Below are positions 10,784 to 21,223 of a stretch of DNA of 64,000 bases, piece after piece (position 1 is the first letter of the stretch; the number at the start of each line of letters is the position of its first letter). The notes below the pieces were generated by a model. That model had not been told where the DNA came from. It worked only from the letters and a program-made list of their open reading frames with translations, and searched no databases. Source of the stretch: CAVPTL01 sp963729195 (GTDB lineage Bacteria > Actinomycetota > Thermoleophilia > Gaiellales > JAICJC01). The position numbers and the translations under genes were made by a program. The DNA lies in NCBI GenBank assembly GCA_963729195.1, contig CAVSNF010000024.1, forward strand, positions 248,001-312,000, read 5' to 3'.

Positions 10784-12041
10784 GTGTCGCAGCCCAAGGC
10801 CCGGTGGGCGATCGACACGCTGCTCTCGACCTGCGCAGACCCACCAGAGACGGTCGACTACCCGTCCGCCCGCGCTGCCGGCCTCCGAGCTCGCCTGGAA
10901 GTTCTTCGACGCCGGCGATCCCGGGCCCCCGGCGCTGGTTCGCGACGGTCTGCTCGACTTCGGTGACGGCGTCGCCGACATCGTTGCCAGTGCCTTCTGG
11001 CATCTGTCGCGATGGGAGGAGCGGCCGGGCTCACTGACCGATCGGCATGGGCGGTTCCCGGCCGCGGCCGCGCTGGCCGATCCCGCCGTGCCTGCGGTCG
11101 ACGCGCTGGCGGCACAGTTTCGCTCCGCCCTCGGGCTGCAGCAGCATCGACGCCAGTTCACCGTGGCGCTCACCCACGACGTCGACTCGCCCTGGCGCTG
11201 GTATGGCCGGCGAGCATTCCTGGGCGCCGGAGCGCGGGCCAAGCGGGCGGCGATCGACCGCCGCGTCGGCGACCTCGGCACCGAGCTGGCCGGCCTGCTG
11301 CAGGCACCGGTGCACCGGCTGCGTTCCACCGACCCCAACTGGGCGTTCGAGCGGATCGCAGAGATCGAACGCGCCCACGGCGGCCGATCCACCTACTTCG
11401 TCATGACCGGCCACACTCAGCCGGCCGACGGCCCGGCCCCGGCGGCCTACGCCCAGCGGCGCCCCGCGATCGTGACCCAGATCGCCGCCCAGGGCGATGA
11501 GATCGGCCTGCACCCGAGCTATGCCACCAGCGACCAGCCGGCGCTTCTGGCCGAGGAGAAGTCACGGCTGGAGGCGCTCACCGGTGAGCCCACGGCGGGA
11601 GTGCGGTTCCACTACCTGCGACACCGTACCCACGAGACGCTGCCGCTGCGTGGATCAGCTGGGTTTTCGCTACGACACCAGCCAGGGCTTCGCCGAGACA
11701 CCCGGGACTGCGGGCCGGCTTCTCGCTGCCCTACCGGCCGTACGACATGGCCGCCGACCGGCCGCTGGAGCTGACCGAGCTGCCCCTGGCGATCATGGAC
11801 GCCACCCTGGCCGAGCAGCGCTACCTGGGCTTGGACGCCGATGCCGGCCTGCAACGGTCGGTGCGGCGTGCTCGAGCAGGTGGCGGCGGCCCGGGGCACC
11901 GTGGCCGTGCTGTGGCACGTCGACCGCTTCGATCGTGTCTACGGTCGCGGCTGGGACCGCGCCTACGAGCGGCTGCTGCAGTGGGTGGTCGATCGCGGCG
12001 GGCGGCTGGTGACCGCCGCCGAGGCTACGCGGCTTCGGTGA
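10784..12041 (+). CDS. Polysaccharide deacetylase family protein (frame interrupted)
   Basis: Carbohydrate esterase 4-like enzyme predicted to remove N- or O-acetyl groups from a surface polysaccharide. GTG 10784 begins VSQPKARWAIDTLL, seven bases after the ATP-grasp stop. An N-terminal accessory region (WKFFDAGDPG, FWHLSRWEERPG) precedes the NodB-like fold: catalytic Asp motif VALTHDVDSPWRW, YFVMTGH, metal-binding DEIGLHPSYAT, and the C-terminal WHVDRFDRVYG. About 420 residues. At least four indels (near 10880, 11645, 11710 and 11860). No signal peptide or TM segment is seen, which is unusual for an extracellular deacetylase and suggests action on a lipid-linked intermediate inside the cell. 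The last 17 bases overlap the opposite HD-GYP gene. Confidence 0.8.
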
Positions 12042-13152
12042 AGCGCACGCGCCGGCGCAGACCGGTCTTGACGACCTGCTCGATCGCATCCACCGCGGCC
12101 GGCATGAACTGGGTGCCGGAGCAGCGGCGCAGCTCCTGCAACGCGAGCTCTGGGGACATGCCCTTGCGGTAGACCCGATCCTCGGTCATGGCGTGGTAGG
12201 CGTCGCAGACCGCGATCACATACGAGCCGCGGGGTACCTGCAGTCCGGCCAAGCCGTCCGGGTAGCCGCGACCATCCCACCGCTCGTGCGAGGAGCGCAC
12301 CAGGGCGACCACCTCGTCCATGCCGGGGATGCTGGCGATGATGTCGGCTCCGATCACCGTGTGGCGCTTCATCACGTCGAACTCGTCGTCGGTCAGCGGC
12401 CCCGGCTTGTTCAGGATCGCCTCGGGAATCCCGATCTTGCCGACGTCGTGCAGCAGCGCGCCCATCTGGATCGGCTTCAGCTCGGCCGCTGAAAGTCCCA
12501 GGTCTTCACCGACCGCGACCGCGAACTCTGCGATCGCATGGGCGTGCCCGCCGGTGTAGGCGTCCTTGGCCTCCAGCGCGGCCGCCAGGGCGGCCACCGT
12601 GGCGACGTGCTGGCGATCGAGCGCGCTGGCAAGCTGGGAGGCACCCAAGACGATTCCGGCCTGGTCGGCCAAGAGCCGGCAGTGCGCGCGATCCTCATCG
12701 GTGAACATCCGCCGGCGGGTATCCAGGAGCTCGATCAGGCCGGCTGCGCGGCCGTCCATCACCAGCGGCACCAGCATGCTCGACTGGAAGCCGGACTGCT
12801 CCAGGAACGCGTGCTCGGCCGGATCGCCGCCGTCGCCGACCACCGTTGAGACCTCGATCAGCTCGGCCAGCACCCGCCTGGTGGTGGGATAGTCGTTCAG
12901 CGCGTAGTCCTCGGCCTCGATGTTGAGCTGTGCCGGCGGGATCACGAACGCCGCCCAATCGGTGACCGCGTCGGTGGACGCCTCGTAGGTCGAGATCAGG
13001 CACCCGGAGGCTTCGAAGAGCAGCGCCAACTCGCGCGCGAACAGCGCCATCGCCTCCGCCAGGTCTCTGGCAGAGGAAAACTGACGTGTCGCTTCAATCA
13101 CCGCAATCAGATTCGAGAAGCGGCGATCGGTGGAATCGGGGCCCGGTCGCAT
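12025..13152 (-). CDS. GAF - HD-GYP c-di-GMP phosphodiesterase, 375 aa
   Basis: Predicted cyclic-di-GMP hydrolase. Residues 1-180 form a GAF sensor domain (SSMLVPLVMDGRAAGLIELL); residues about 190-350 form the HD-GYP domain with metal ligands HDVGK (GALLHDVGKIGIPEAIL) and the signature HERWDGRGYPDGL. No membrane segment or phosphoacceptor domain, so it is a cytoplasmic one-component protein. Frame intact. ATG 13152 (MRPGPDSTDRR) is used. It lies next to the polysaccharide operon, tail-to-tail with the deacetylase, which suggests c-di-GMP control of surface polysaccharide. Confidence 0.9.
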   Translation of the reverse strand: MRPGPDSTDRRFSNLIAVIEATRQFSSARDLAEAMALFARELALLFEASGCLISTYEASTDAVTDWAAFVIPPAQLNIEAEDYALNDYPTTRRVLAELIEVSTVVGDGGDPAEHAFLEQSGFQSSMLVPLVMDGRAAGLIELLDTRRRMFTDEDRAHCRLLADQAGIVLGASQLASALDRQHVATVAALAAALEAKDAYTGGHAHAIAEFAVAVGEDLGLSAAELKPIQMGALLHDVGKIGIPEAILNKPGPLTDDEFDVMKRHTVIGADIIASIPGMDEVVALVRSSHERWDGRGYPDGLAGLQVPRGSYVIAVCDAYHAMTEDRVYRKGMSPELALQELRRCSGTQFMPAAVDAIEQVVKTGLRRRVRFTEAA

Positions 13153-13216
13153 GCCGTGTTTGTATCGGCGCAGCCGCCGGCCGGCTTGAGGTTTTCCCGC
13201 TTGGCAGGCCGCTTTG

Positions 13217-15912
13217 TTACCGGTTGCGGCCGTGAGCGCGGCGGCGCCGACGAGTGGTCGACGACGCCGACGGCGGCGTGACTGTGGGAGTGGCGGCGGC
13301 GGGCGCGGGATTGGGGCCGGCCGGGACGGCCGCCGCCACCGGTGTGGCCGGCACCGCAGGCGCCGACTTTGCGATCTCCTGGCGGCGGCGCACGAAGGCC
13401 GGCTGCCGCTCCATCAACATCGCCAGCACCGGCGCGGCCACGAAGATCGACGAGTAGGCGCCCGCGGCGATACCCACGATCAGGGCAAAGGCGAAGTCCT
13501 TGAGCGCGCCCGCTCCGAAGATGAACAGCAGCACCACCGGGATCAGGGTGACAAAGCTGGTGTTGAGCGAGCGGGTGACCGTCTCGGCGAGCGACTGGTT
13601 CACGATCTGGGAGGCGGACATGCGCCGCAGAATCGGGATGTTCTCGCGCACCCGGTCGAACACGATCACGGTGTCGTACATCGAGTAGCCGAGCACCGTC
13701 AGCACCGCGGCGATGGTGTCGGCCGTCACCGATCTGCCCGACAGCGAGTAGATCCCGATCGTGATCAGGATGTCGTGCGCCAGCGCCACCATCACCGGCA
13801 CGGCGTACACCCACTCGAACCGGAACCACACGTAGATGAAGATGATGATCAGCGAGAACAGCACCGCCAGGTAGGCGGTGTCCAGCACCGACTGGCCGAA
13901 CGAGGAGGACACGTTTCGCAGGTTGATGCTGTAGGCCTCGGCCTGCGGGCCCTGCAGGGTGTGGGACAGCCGGCTCTGCTCTGATGCATTCAGGAAGTGC
14001 GACTGCACCTGGAAGTGGGTGTACTTGCTGGGATCCTTCTGATTGGTCCCCACCACGCCGCGAACGACGGTGTCGGAGCCGGTGATCGGGGTCACCAGGT
14101 TCTCCATGCTGCCCTGGCTGAGCGCCACCTTGGTGCGGAAGTCGAACTGGCTGCCGCCGGTGAAGTCGATGCCCTTGTTGAGGCCGTTCACGCCCAGGCT
14201 GATGGCCGCGGCGATCAGCACCACCGCGGAGATCGAGAACCACCACGCCTTTCGGCCGACGAAGTCGAACTTGGTCCAGCGGGTACCCGACCCGACCGCG
14301 CCCAGCACCCGCGGGTTGGCCATGAACTTGAAGCGGCCGAGCACTCCCAGCATCGCCCGGGTGGCGACCACCGCCGTGAAGATCGAGGTGATCACCCCGA
14401 TCAGCAGCATCAGGGCAAAGCCCTTGACGCTCGACGTGGCGGTGGCATACAGCACGCCGGCGGTGATCAGCGTGACCACGTTGGCGTCGATGATGGTGTG
14501 GAAGCCGCGTCGGTAGCCGGTGGAGATGGCGGCGCGGATGCTCTTGCCGGCGCGCACCTCTTCCTTGATGCGTTCGAAGATGACGATGTTGGCGTCGGCC
14601 GCCACACCGATGGTGAGGATCGTGCCGGCGATCCCCGGCAGGGTCATGGTCACCGGTAGGAGCGCCACGATCCCGGCCAGCAGCAGGCCGTAGATGATCA
14701 GGGCGATGTCGGCGATCAGCCCCAGGAAGCCGTACACGACCAGCAGGAAGATCATCACGAGGATCAGCCCGGCGATGCCGGCGATCAGACCGCTGTGGAG
14801 CGCGTCCTTGCCGAGCGTCGCCGACACCACGTTCTCGGACAGCACCGCGAAGCTGACCGGCAGCGTGCCCGACTGAATCTGGAGCGCGAGCCGGTCGGCC
14901 TCGGGCTTGGACAGGTTGGTGATACTGCTGCCGTTGTTGATGCCGTCGGGCTGGATCCCGTCGGGGTTGGCGACGGGGTCGACCACCGGCGTGGAGATCA
15001 GCTGGTCGTCCACCACGATCGCATTGGGGAGACCGCCGCTGATGCCGTTGAGGTTGGCTTCGTTGACGGTGCTGCGGGTGATCGTGCCGAAGTTCTTGGC
15101 GCCGTCGCCCTTGTAGGTGAAGTTGACGACCGGCCCGCGGTCGTCGATGTCTGACTTGGCCGAGGCGATCTGCTCGCCGGTGACGACCTGGTCGGCCGGC
15201 GGCTGGTCGAACATGTACCAGACCTCGTTCGGCGAGGTGGTCGTGCTGCCGATGCAGCCGCCGCTGGTGGTGTTGTCGCACGACACCGCCATCTGGCCCT
15301 CGGGGACGTACAGCCACTCGGTGCCCGGCGGCTGGGTCTTGGTTCCGACCAGGTCGAGCACCTGCTGCCTGGGTGTGCTGCAGCCCGGTGTCCTTGTAGA
15401 ACTCGTGGGTCTTGGAGTCGAACAGGCCCCACTGATGAGCGTTCTCGCGGCTGCCCTTGTCGGCGGCGTCTGCCTTCTTCAGCAGGGCGTAGGCCGAGGG
15501 GGCGACGGTCGGCGAGGAGAACTTCCCGCCCGAGCCGTAGCTGATCGGGTTGAGGAACTTGTAGAAGTCGAAGTTGAGGAAGCCGCCGGCGGTGACCAGG
15601 TCGCCCAGCTCGTTGGGATCGTTGACGCCGGGGAGCGAGATCTCGATGGTGTTGTCGCCGGGGCTGGTGCGGATCTCGGGCTGCAGCGTGCCGCGCGGAT
15701 CGACGCGCTTGCGCATGACGCGTCGCGGCCGAGTTGAGCTGGTCGGCGGTGATCTCGGTGTTGTTGGTGGGCTCGGCCTTGACCACCAACTGGAGGCCGC
15801 CGCGCAGGTCGAGGCCCTGCACGAAGCCCTTGGTCACCACTGCCGCAGCCGCGCCGGCCGTCAGCGCCAGCACCAGCACGAGGATCAGAAGATTCTTGCG
15901 ATTCTCGGTCAC
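13217..15912 (-). CDS. secDF: Protein translocase subunit SecDF, single-chain fusion (frame interrupted)
   Basis: Proton-driven accessory subunit of the Sec translocon in the inner membrane. About 898 residues with SecD first (N-terminal TM around NLLILVLVLALTAGAAA, then GLDLRGGLQLV and the periplasmic P1 region) and SecF fused in frame after it (KFDFVGRKAWWF, then GIDFTGGSQFDF). Both halves carry the six-TM RND-type block; VAADANIVIFERI in the first and MYDTVIVFDRVREN in the second are the transmembrane signatures. GTG 15912 overlaps the tgt stop. Indels near 15720 and 15362; the second is cured by removing one G (CAG[G]CAGCAG). Basic C-terminal tail. yajC is missing from its usual place upstream. 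Confidence 0.93.
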
Positions 15913-17028
15913 AATTGGTCGATTCTAGCCGGGTTGCGCTGCTGCTCAAGCCACGCTCCAAACCGCGCTTCAACAATCGCCGTGCGGGCTTCGCGCACCG
16001 TGGTGATGACACGGTGCAGGTTGTGGATCGTGAGTAAGCGCAGGCCCGTGATCTCGTTCTGGGTGACCAGATGCCGGATGTAGGCGCGGCTGAAGCCGGC
16101 ACAGGCGGGGCAGGTGCAACCCGGTTCGAGTGGCTGCGGGTCGGTTGCAAATTTCGCGTTTCGCAGGTTCAGGCGGCCGAATCTGGTGAGCGCCGATCCG
16201 GTGCGGCCCAGCCGCGTGGGCAGCACGCAGTCGAACATGTCCACGCCGCGCGCGATCGTCTCGGCCAGGCCGTCGGTGTCGCCCAGGCCCATGAAGTAGC
16301 GAGGCTGGTCGATGCGGGCAGCATGGCGACGGTCGCCGAGACCGTCTCCAGCATGTCTGTCCGCTCCTCACCCACCGACAATCCTCCTATCGCGTATCCA
16401 TCGAATCCGAGCGCCGTCAACTCTTCGGCCGACTGCGCTCGCAGGTCGGTATCGGTACCTCCCTGCAAAATCCCAAATACCAATTGTCCGTCGGCCCGAT
16501 CGCAGGCCCGGCAGCGCTCCGCCCAGAGAGTCGTCCGCCGCACCGCATCCTGAAGCATGGCCCGGTCGACACCCGCCGGAGGGCAGTGATCGAACACCAT
16601 CGCGATGTCGGAGCCAAGGTCGCGCTGGACGGCCATCGCCAGCTCGGGAGTGAAGCGGTGTCGCGAGCCGTCGTACACCGACTGGAAGTCGACGCCGTCG
16701 TCGTCCATCCGACTGGCCGTGTGCCGCAGCGAGAACACCTGGAACCCGCCCGAGTCGGTCAGGATCGGCCGATCCCAGTTCATGAACCGGTGCAGCCCGC
16801 CCAGCTCCGCGATGGTGCGCGGCGCCCGGCCGGAAATACAGGTGATAGGTGTTTCCCAGCACAACCTGGGCCCCCAGCTGCTCGAGCTCGGCGGGCAGCA
16901 TGCTCTTCACGCTGGCCTTGGTGCCCACCGGCATGAACACCGGCGTCTCGATCTGGCCGTGGGCGGTCGTGAGCAGCGCCGGCGCGGGCGTCGCCGTCGG
17001 TCGCGACGATCTCGAACTCCCCGATCAC
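15909..17028 (-). CDS. tgt: Queuine tRNA-ribosyltransferase (frame interrupted)
   Basis: TIM-barrel enzyme exchanging guanine-34 for preQ1 in tRNAs with GUN anticodons. GTG 17028 overlaps the queA stop (GTGA). Seen in order: TPVFMPVGTKASVK, GNTYHLYFRPG, ILTDSGGFQVFSL with its catalytic Asp, FGILQGGTD, YAIGGLSVGE, FDCVLPTRLGR with the second catalytic Asp, and the zinc site CTCPACAGFSRAYIRHL. About 373 residues. Indels near 16815 (one extra C in GCG[C]ACC) and 16310. Acts with QueA upstream to make queuosine. Confidence 0.94.
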
Positions 17029-18048
17029 AGGATCAGGGTGGCATCGCCGAAGGAATAGAAGCGGTACTCGCGTTCGATCGCCGCACGGTACAGCGCCCGG
17101 GTCTGCTCCACCCCGGCGAACGCCATCACCAGCGCCAGCAGCGTCGATCGGGGCAGATGGAAGTTGGTGATCATCGCGCCCACGGCATGGAAGGTGTAGC
17201 CCGGGCGTGATGAACACGCTGGTGCGCCCCTCCAGCGGCGCGATCGGCTCCGGCTGGGGCGACCCGAACACCGTCTCGAGCACCCGCACCGAGGTCGTTC
17301 CCACCGCCACCACCCGCCGGCCCTCTCTGCGGGCGGCGGTGATCCGGCCGGCGGCGTGGTCTGAGATCGCGTACTGCTCGGTGTGGATCTGGTGGGCCTC
17401 GAGCTCGTCCTCGGCGACCGGGCGAAACGTGTCCAGCCCGACTCCCAGGGTCACGGTGACCACCTCGAGGCGTTCCCGCAGCGCGGCCCAGAGCTCGTCG
17501 CTGAAGTGCAGGCCGGCGGTGGGAGCGGCCGCCGAGCCGGGGTGGGCGGCGTACACGGTCTGGTAGCGCGATTGGTCGAGCAGGCGTTCGCGGATGTACG
17601 GGGGCAGCGGCATCTCCCCCGCCCGCTCCAGCGCCTGCTCGATCGGGATTCCGGCCGGCGGCGAGACGCGCACGCGGCCTTCGCCGAGGCGCTCGACCAC
17701 TCGAAACTCGAGATCGGCCGCCGCGATCACGCTCTCACCGACCTTGAGCCGGGCATAGGGCCGCGCCAGAGCGGTCCAGTCGCCGTCGGGGAGCGGTTCC
17801 AGCAGCAGCAGCTCGACGGCGCCGCCGGTGGCCCGGCGCGCGCGCACCCGCACCGGCAGAACGCGGGTGTCGTTGGCAACCAGCAGATCGCTGGGATCGA
17901 GCACGTCGGCCAGCTGATCGAAGCGCAGGTGGCGGGTTTCACCGGTGGCCCGCTCGTACACCAGCAGCCGAGAGTGCGAGCGGGGCTCGACCGGCTGCTG
18001 GGCGATCAGGTTTGGTGGAAGTGCGTAATCGAGATCGGCGGTGCGCAT
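17025..18048 (-). CDS. queA: S-adenosylmethionine:tRNA ribosyltransferase-isomerase (frame interrupted)
   Basis: Converts tRNA-bound preQ1 to epoxyqueuosine using the ribosyl group of SAM. ATG 18048 begins MRTADLDYALPPNLIAQ. Family motifs: DLLVANDTRVLPVRV, AAPTAGLHFS, GLDTFRPV, VAVGTTSVRVLE, and the end EREYRFYSFGDATLIL. About 341 residues. One indel near 17205, an extra G in GG[G]CTAC, breaks the frame between FITPG and YTFHAVGAMITNFHLP. The stop TGA 17025-17027 overlaps the tgt start, so translation is coupled. Confidence 0.94.
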
Positions 18049-18491
18049 ACTGCTCGATCAGCGGCCGATCCCAGCGTTCGCCGCGGGTTGAAGGGATACC
18101 AGAGGCCGTCGATGTTGATGCTTCCGTGCGTGATCCGCCAGTCGTTGATGGGGACGCCGTCGGTGCCCCGCACCGCCCGGACGTGGGCGTGCCCGGTGCG
18201 CCACGACCCGATCACGTCGAACTGGATGCTGGCCCAGCCGGTGCCGTCGGTGTTCTCGACGACCGGGCCGGTGATGGCCGGCCCGAAGCCGGTCACGACA
18301 CCCAGCCGCTGGCGTACGCCGCCCGGCCCTCCGTTCAGCCGGTAGCAGGTCGCCGCCAACCGGAATGCCGGCCCTTTGGATGCGGTCTCGATGGCCGCCA
18401 CCCCGAGGGTCGAGCCGGCGATCAGCAGCAGCAGGGACACTCCGCCCAGGATGTACCACTGCCGGTGGATGCGAGGTCTGGGTAGTCGCAC
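18006..18491 (-). CDS. Small single-pass membrane protein with Coa1-like domain
   Basis: 161-residue protein with an N-terminal membrane anchor (QWYILGGVSLLLLIAGSTLG) and an outward-facing domain resembling cytochrome-oxidase-assembly-factor Coa1-like proteins: a helix with a predicted G-P region, then GWASIQFDVIGSWRTGHAHV and SINIDGLWYPF. Those proteins have a short anchor and a beta-rich 'conserved small-molecule chaperone' region; function here is unknown. The last 42 bases overlap queA; an alternative one-base shift ends it at 18058 with NAGIGR, avoiding the overlap. It is wedged between ruvB and queA on the same strand. Confidence 0.6.
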   Translation of the reverse strand: MRLPRPRIHRQWYILGGVSLLLLIAGSTLGVAAIETASKGPAFRLAATCYRLNGGPGGVRQRLGVVTGFGPAITGPVVENTDGTGWASIQFDVIGSWRTGHAHVRAVRGTDGVPINDWRITHGSINIDGLWYPFNPRRTLGSAADRAVCAPPISITHFHQT

Positions 18492-18528
18492 GAACTCAGA
18501 CTATGCCAGGGTGATGGCGAGATCGGTG

Positions 18529-19559
18529 TCAGAACAGACCCGGGATCGCGAGCCGGCGGCGGCAGCCCCAGATGGGCGTACCCGGCGGGGGTCACGATCC
18601 GGCCCCGTGGTGTCCGCTGGAGCAGCCCCAGCTGCAGCAGGAACGGCTCGTACACGTCCTCGAGCGTGTCGGTCTCCTCACCGATCGCGACGGCCAGCGT
18701 CGACAGGCCCGACCGGCCCACCCGAGAACCGCTCGGCGATCGCGGTCAGGATCGCGCGGTCGATGCGTTCCAGGCCCAGCGAGTCGACCTCGAACAGCTC
18801 CAGCGCCTCGATTGCGATCTCGTGCGTGATCGATCCCTGGTGGCGCACCTGGGCGAAGTCACGCACCCGCCGCAGGATCCGGTTGGCGACCCTCGGGGTG
18901 CCGCGCGCGCGCAGCGCGATCTCGCCCGAGCCGGCCGAGTCGATCGCGACCCCCAGCACCCCGGCCGAGCGCTCCACGATCGTCTGGATGTCGCCGTGGT
19001 CGTAGTAGTCGAGCCGGTGGGTGATGCCGAAGCGGTCGCGCAGCGGCGTGGTCAGAAGGCCGGTGCGGGTGGTCGCGCCCACCAGCGTGAACGGCTTCAG
19101 GTCGAGCCGGATCGACTGGGCGCCGGGCCCCTGCCCGATCACCAGATCGATGCACCCGTCCTCCATCGCGGGGTACAGCAGCTCCTCGATCGAGCGGTTG
19201 AGCCGGTGGATCTCGTCGATGAAGAGCACGTCGTGGGACTCGAGCGCGGTCAGAATCGCCGCCATGTCGGCCTTGCGGTCGATGGCAGGCCCCGACGCGA
19301 CCCGCAGTGTGGAGCCCATCTCGACGGCGATGATGCCTGCCAGCGACGTCTTGCCGAGGCCCGGCGGTCCGGCGAAGAGCACGTGCTCGCACGGCTCGCC
19401 GCGCGCCTTGGCGGCCTCCAGGAAGATCGAGAGCTGCTCCTTCAGCTGCGTCTGGCCGACGAACTCGTCCAGGCTGTGCGGGCGCAGCGTGCGGTCGAAC
19501 TCCTCCTCGCCGGGAGCGACCAGCGCGTCGGGCAGGCGATGGGTGGAGTCGACGCTCAC
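18529..19559 (-). CDS. ruvB: Holliday junction branch migration ATPase RuvB (frame interrupted)
   Basis: AAA+ motor of the RuvAB complex. GTG 19559 overlaps the ruvA stop. Seen: PHSLDEFVGQTQLKEQL, Walker A in FAGPPGLGKTSLAG, Walker B DVLFIDEIHRL, sensor 1 VGATTRTGLL, arginine finger region TPLRDRFG, and the winged-helix end EPFLLQLGLLQRTPRGRIVT. About 343 residues. An extra G in GTCGG[G]CC near 18720 breaks the frame; a second shift near 18545 is inferred because it restores IPGLF and a TGA at 18529, whereas the frame as given reads on to 18422. Confidence 0.93.
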
Positions 19560-20133
19560 ACCCGGCCCGCCAGCGCTGCGCGCACGCGTTCTGAGGTGGG
19601 CAGCTCGGCATCGACGTTGCGCAGCGAGTCCTCGGCCTCGGCCACCGACATGCCCAGCCCCACCAGGGCGTCTCGGGCGGCGGTGTGGTCGTCCACGCCG
19701 GCGGCGGGCAGCGTCGTCCAGGGCGACCGATCCGACCTTGTCCTTGAGGTCGATCACCAGGCGCTCGGCGGTCTTTCGGCCGATCCCGGGGATGCTGGTG
19801 AAGAGCGCGTGGTCTCCGACCGCGACCGCCCGCCGGATCTGGTCGGGCGCGTACCCCGACACGATCGCAAGCGCCGCCTTGGGCCCGATCCCCGAGACGC
19901 CCAGCAGCAGCTCGAACAGCTCTCGCTCGGCGGCGCCCGGCGAACCCGAACAGCTGCAGCGCGTCCTCGCGCACGTGCAGATGCGTCACCAGCGTGACCT
20001 CGGCACCGTCGGCATCCACCGCCAGCCGGCGCGCACTCGAGGTGGCGCTCAGCAGGTAGCCGACGCCTCCCACGTCCAGCACCACCGAGCCGGCGTCGAC
20101 CCGGGACACGCGTCCGCGCAGCTCGGCGATCAT
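19556..20133 (-). CDS. ruvA: Holliday junction DNA helicase subunit RuvA (frame interrupted)
   Basis: Tetrameric junction-binding subunit that loads RuvB. ATG 20133 begins MIAELRGRVSRVDAG; N-terminal OB fold (VVLDVGGVGYLLSA), helix-hairpin-helix repeats (LLLGVSGIGPKAAL and SIPGIGRKTAERLVIDL), and the C-terminal RuvB-binding domain (ALVGLGMSVAEAED, SERVRAALAGRV). About 192 residues. Shifts near 19940 and 19710. ATG overlaps the ruvC stop (ATGA), and its TGA overlaps the ruvB GTG. Confidence 0.92.
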
Positions 20134-20630
20134 CGCCGCGCCCCGGCCAAGGTCGCACGGGATCGCGCCACCCGGGCGTGGCACACGGCCGCCGCCAGCG
20201 CATCTGCGGCATGGTCTGACGCGGGCGCCTGTTCGAGTGAGAGCATCGCCGTAACCATTCGCATCACCTGATTCTTGTCGGCGCGGCCGTATCCGCACAC
20301 ACTGGTCTTGATCTCCGCCGGAGCGTAGCCGCAGGCCTCGACGCCGGCCCGGCCGCAGGCGGCCAGGATCGCGCCCCGGGCCTGTCCCACCGAGAGGATC
20401 GTGCGCGGGTTCTTGCCGACGTAGAGATCCTCCAGCGCGACCGCGTCGGGGCCGATGCGATCGATCAGGCCGGCAACGTGGTCGGAGATCGCCGCCAGCC
20501 GTTCGGCGATCGGATCAGCCGCCTTGGTCGTGATCACGCCGTGCTCGAGCGCGCGCAAGCGGCTACCCGTGACCGCGACCGCGCCGAAGCCGGTCTGTGC
20601 CGTTCCGGGGTCGATTCCAAGCACGATCAC
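20130..20630 (-). CDS. ruvC: Crossover junction endodeoxyribonuclease RuvC, 166 aa
   Basis: RNase H-fold resolvase that cuts Holliday junctions. The GTG at 20630 starts VIVLGIDPGTAQTGFG with the first catalytic Asp; the second acidic residue is in VALEDLYVGKNPRT, and the last pair in ASDHAADALAAAVCH. Upstream codons in the same frame extend to 20687 but precede the conserved start, so 20630 is preferred. Frame intact, normal family length. First gene of a ruvCAB set with overlapping stops and starts. Confidence 0.94.
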   Translation of the reverse strand: MIVLGIDPGTAQTGFGAVAVTGSRLRALEHGVITTKAADPIAERLAAISDHVAGLIDRIGPDAVALEDLYVGKNPRTILSVGQARGAILAACGRAGVEACGYAPAEIKTSVCGYGRADKNQVMRMVTAMLSLEQAPASDHAADALAAAVCHARVARSRATLAGARR

Positions 20631-20716
20631 CCTGCGAGTGTAGTCTGCGATCTCGGACGTCGGTCGAACACGCGTTCGTGATTGCAATCCGCCGAATCAC
20701 CGCCACACTGGGAAGG

Positions 20717-21223
20717 ATGGACAACCGTCCCAGGCTCCGCGTTCTGGTGGCTCTCGTCTTCTTCGCACAGTTCCTCGGCGGCGGCGGCGGGCTGGTGGCT
20801 GGGCTGCTGCTGATCCGCTTCACCGGCCAGGCCCAGGCGTTCTTCGACCTGCTGGTGGCCGGCCGGGCCAGCCTCGGCGGAAGCCTGAGCGTGGTGCTGC
20901 TCGCGGTGGCCGTGACCGGAGGCCAGGCGCTGCTTCTGACCGTGTGGATGCGCAAGGCCACCGAATGGCGGCTGCGGCCGGTGGCCGCGTTGGCCGCCGC
21001 CGGTATGGGAGCGTTCGTCTCGCTGGTGATCTCGGCCGAGCTGATCGTGCACGCATCGGCGCTGGTACTCGACACCGTCGGCCGGGTGCTGGGCTTCCCG
21101 CTGTCGGTCACCACTGTGGTGGTCACCACCGCCCTGGTCAGCCGCTGGATCCGGCCGGGTACCGCTGCCGCGGAGGGATATCCCGAACCGGTGGTGCGAC
21201 CGCTAGCCGGCGACAGCCTCTAG
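20717..21223 (+). CDS. Four-TM membrane protein of unknown function, 168 aa
   Basis: ATG 20717 is preceded directly by GGAAGG (20711-20716). Four hydrophobic segments: VLVALVFFAQFLGGGGGLVA, SLSVVLLAVAVTGGQALLL, a segment around VAALAAAGMGAFVSLVIS, and FPLSVTTVVVTTALVS. Short positively charged loops; no catalytic motif. I do not recognise a family. Divergent from ruvC and convergent with yebC; the 3' end overlaps yebC by 21 bases. Confidence 0.65.
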   Translation: MDNRPRLRVLVALVFFAQFLGGGGGLVAGLLLIRFTGQAQAFFDLLVAGRASLGGSLSVVLLAVAVTGGQALLLTVWMRKATEWRLRPVAALAAAGMGAFVSLVISAELIVHASALVLDTVGRVLGFPLSVTTVVVTTALVSRWIRPGTAAAEGYPEPVVRPLAGDSL

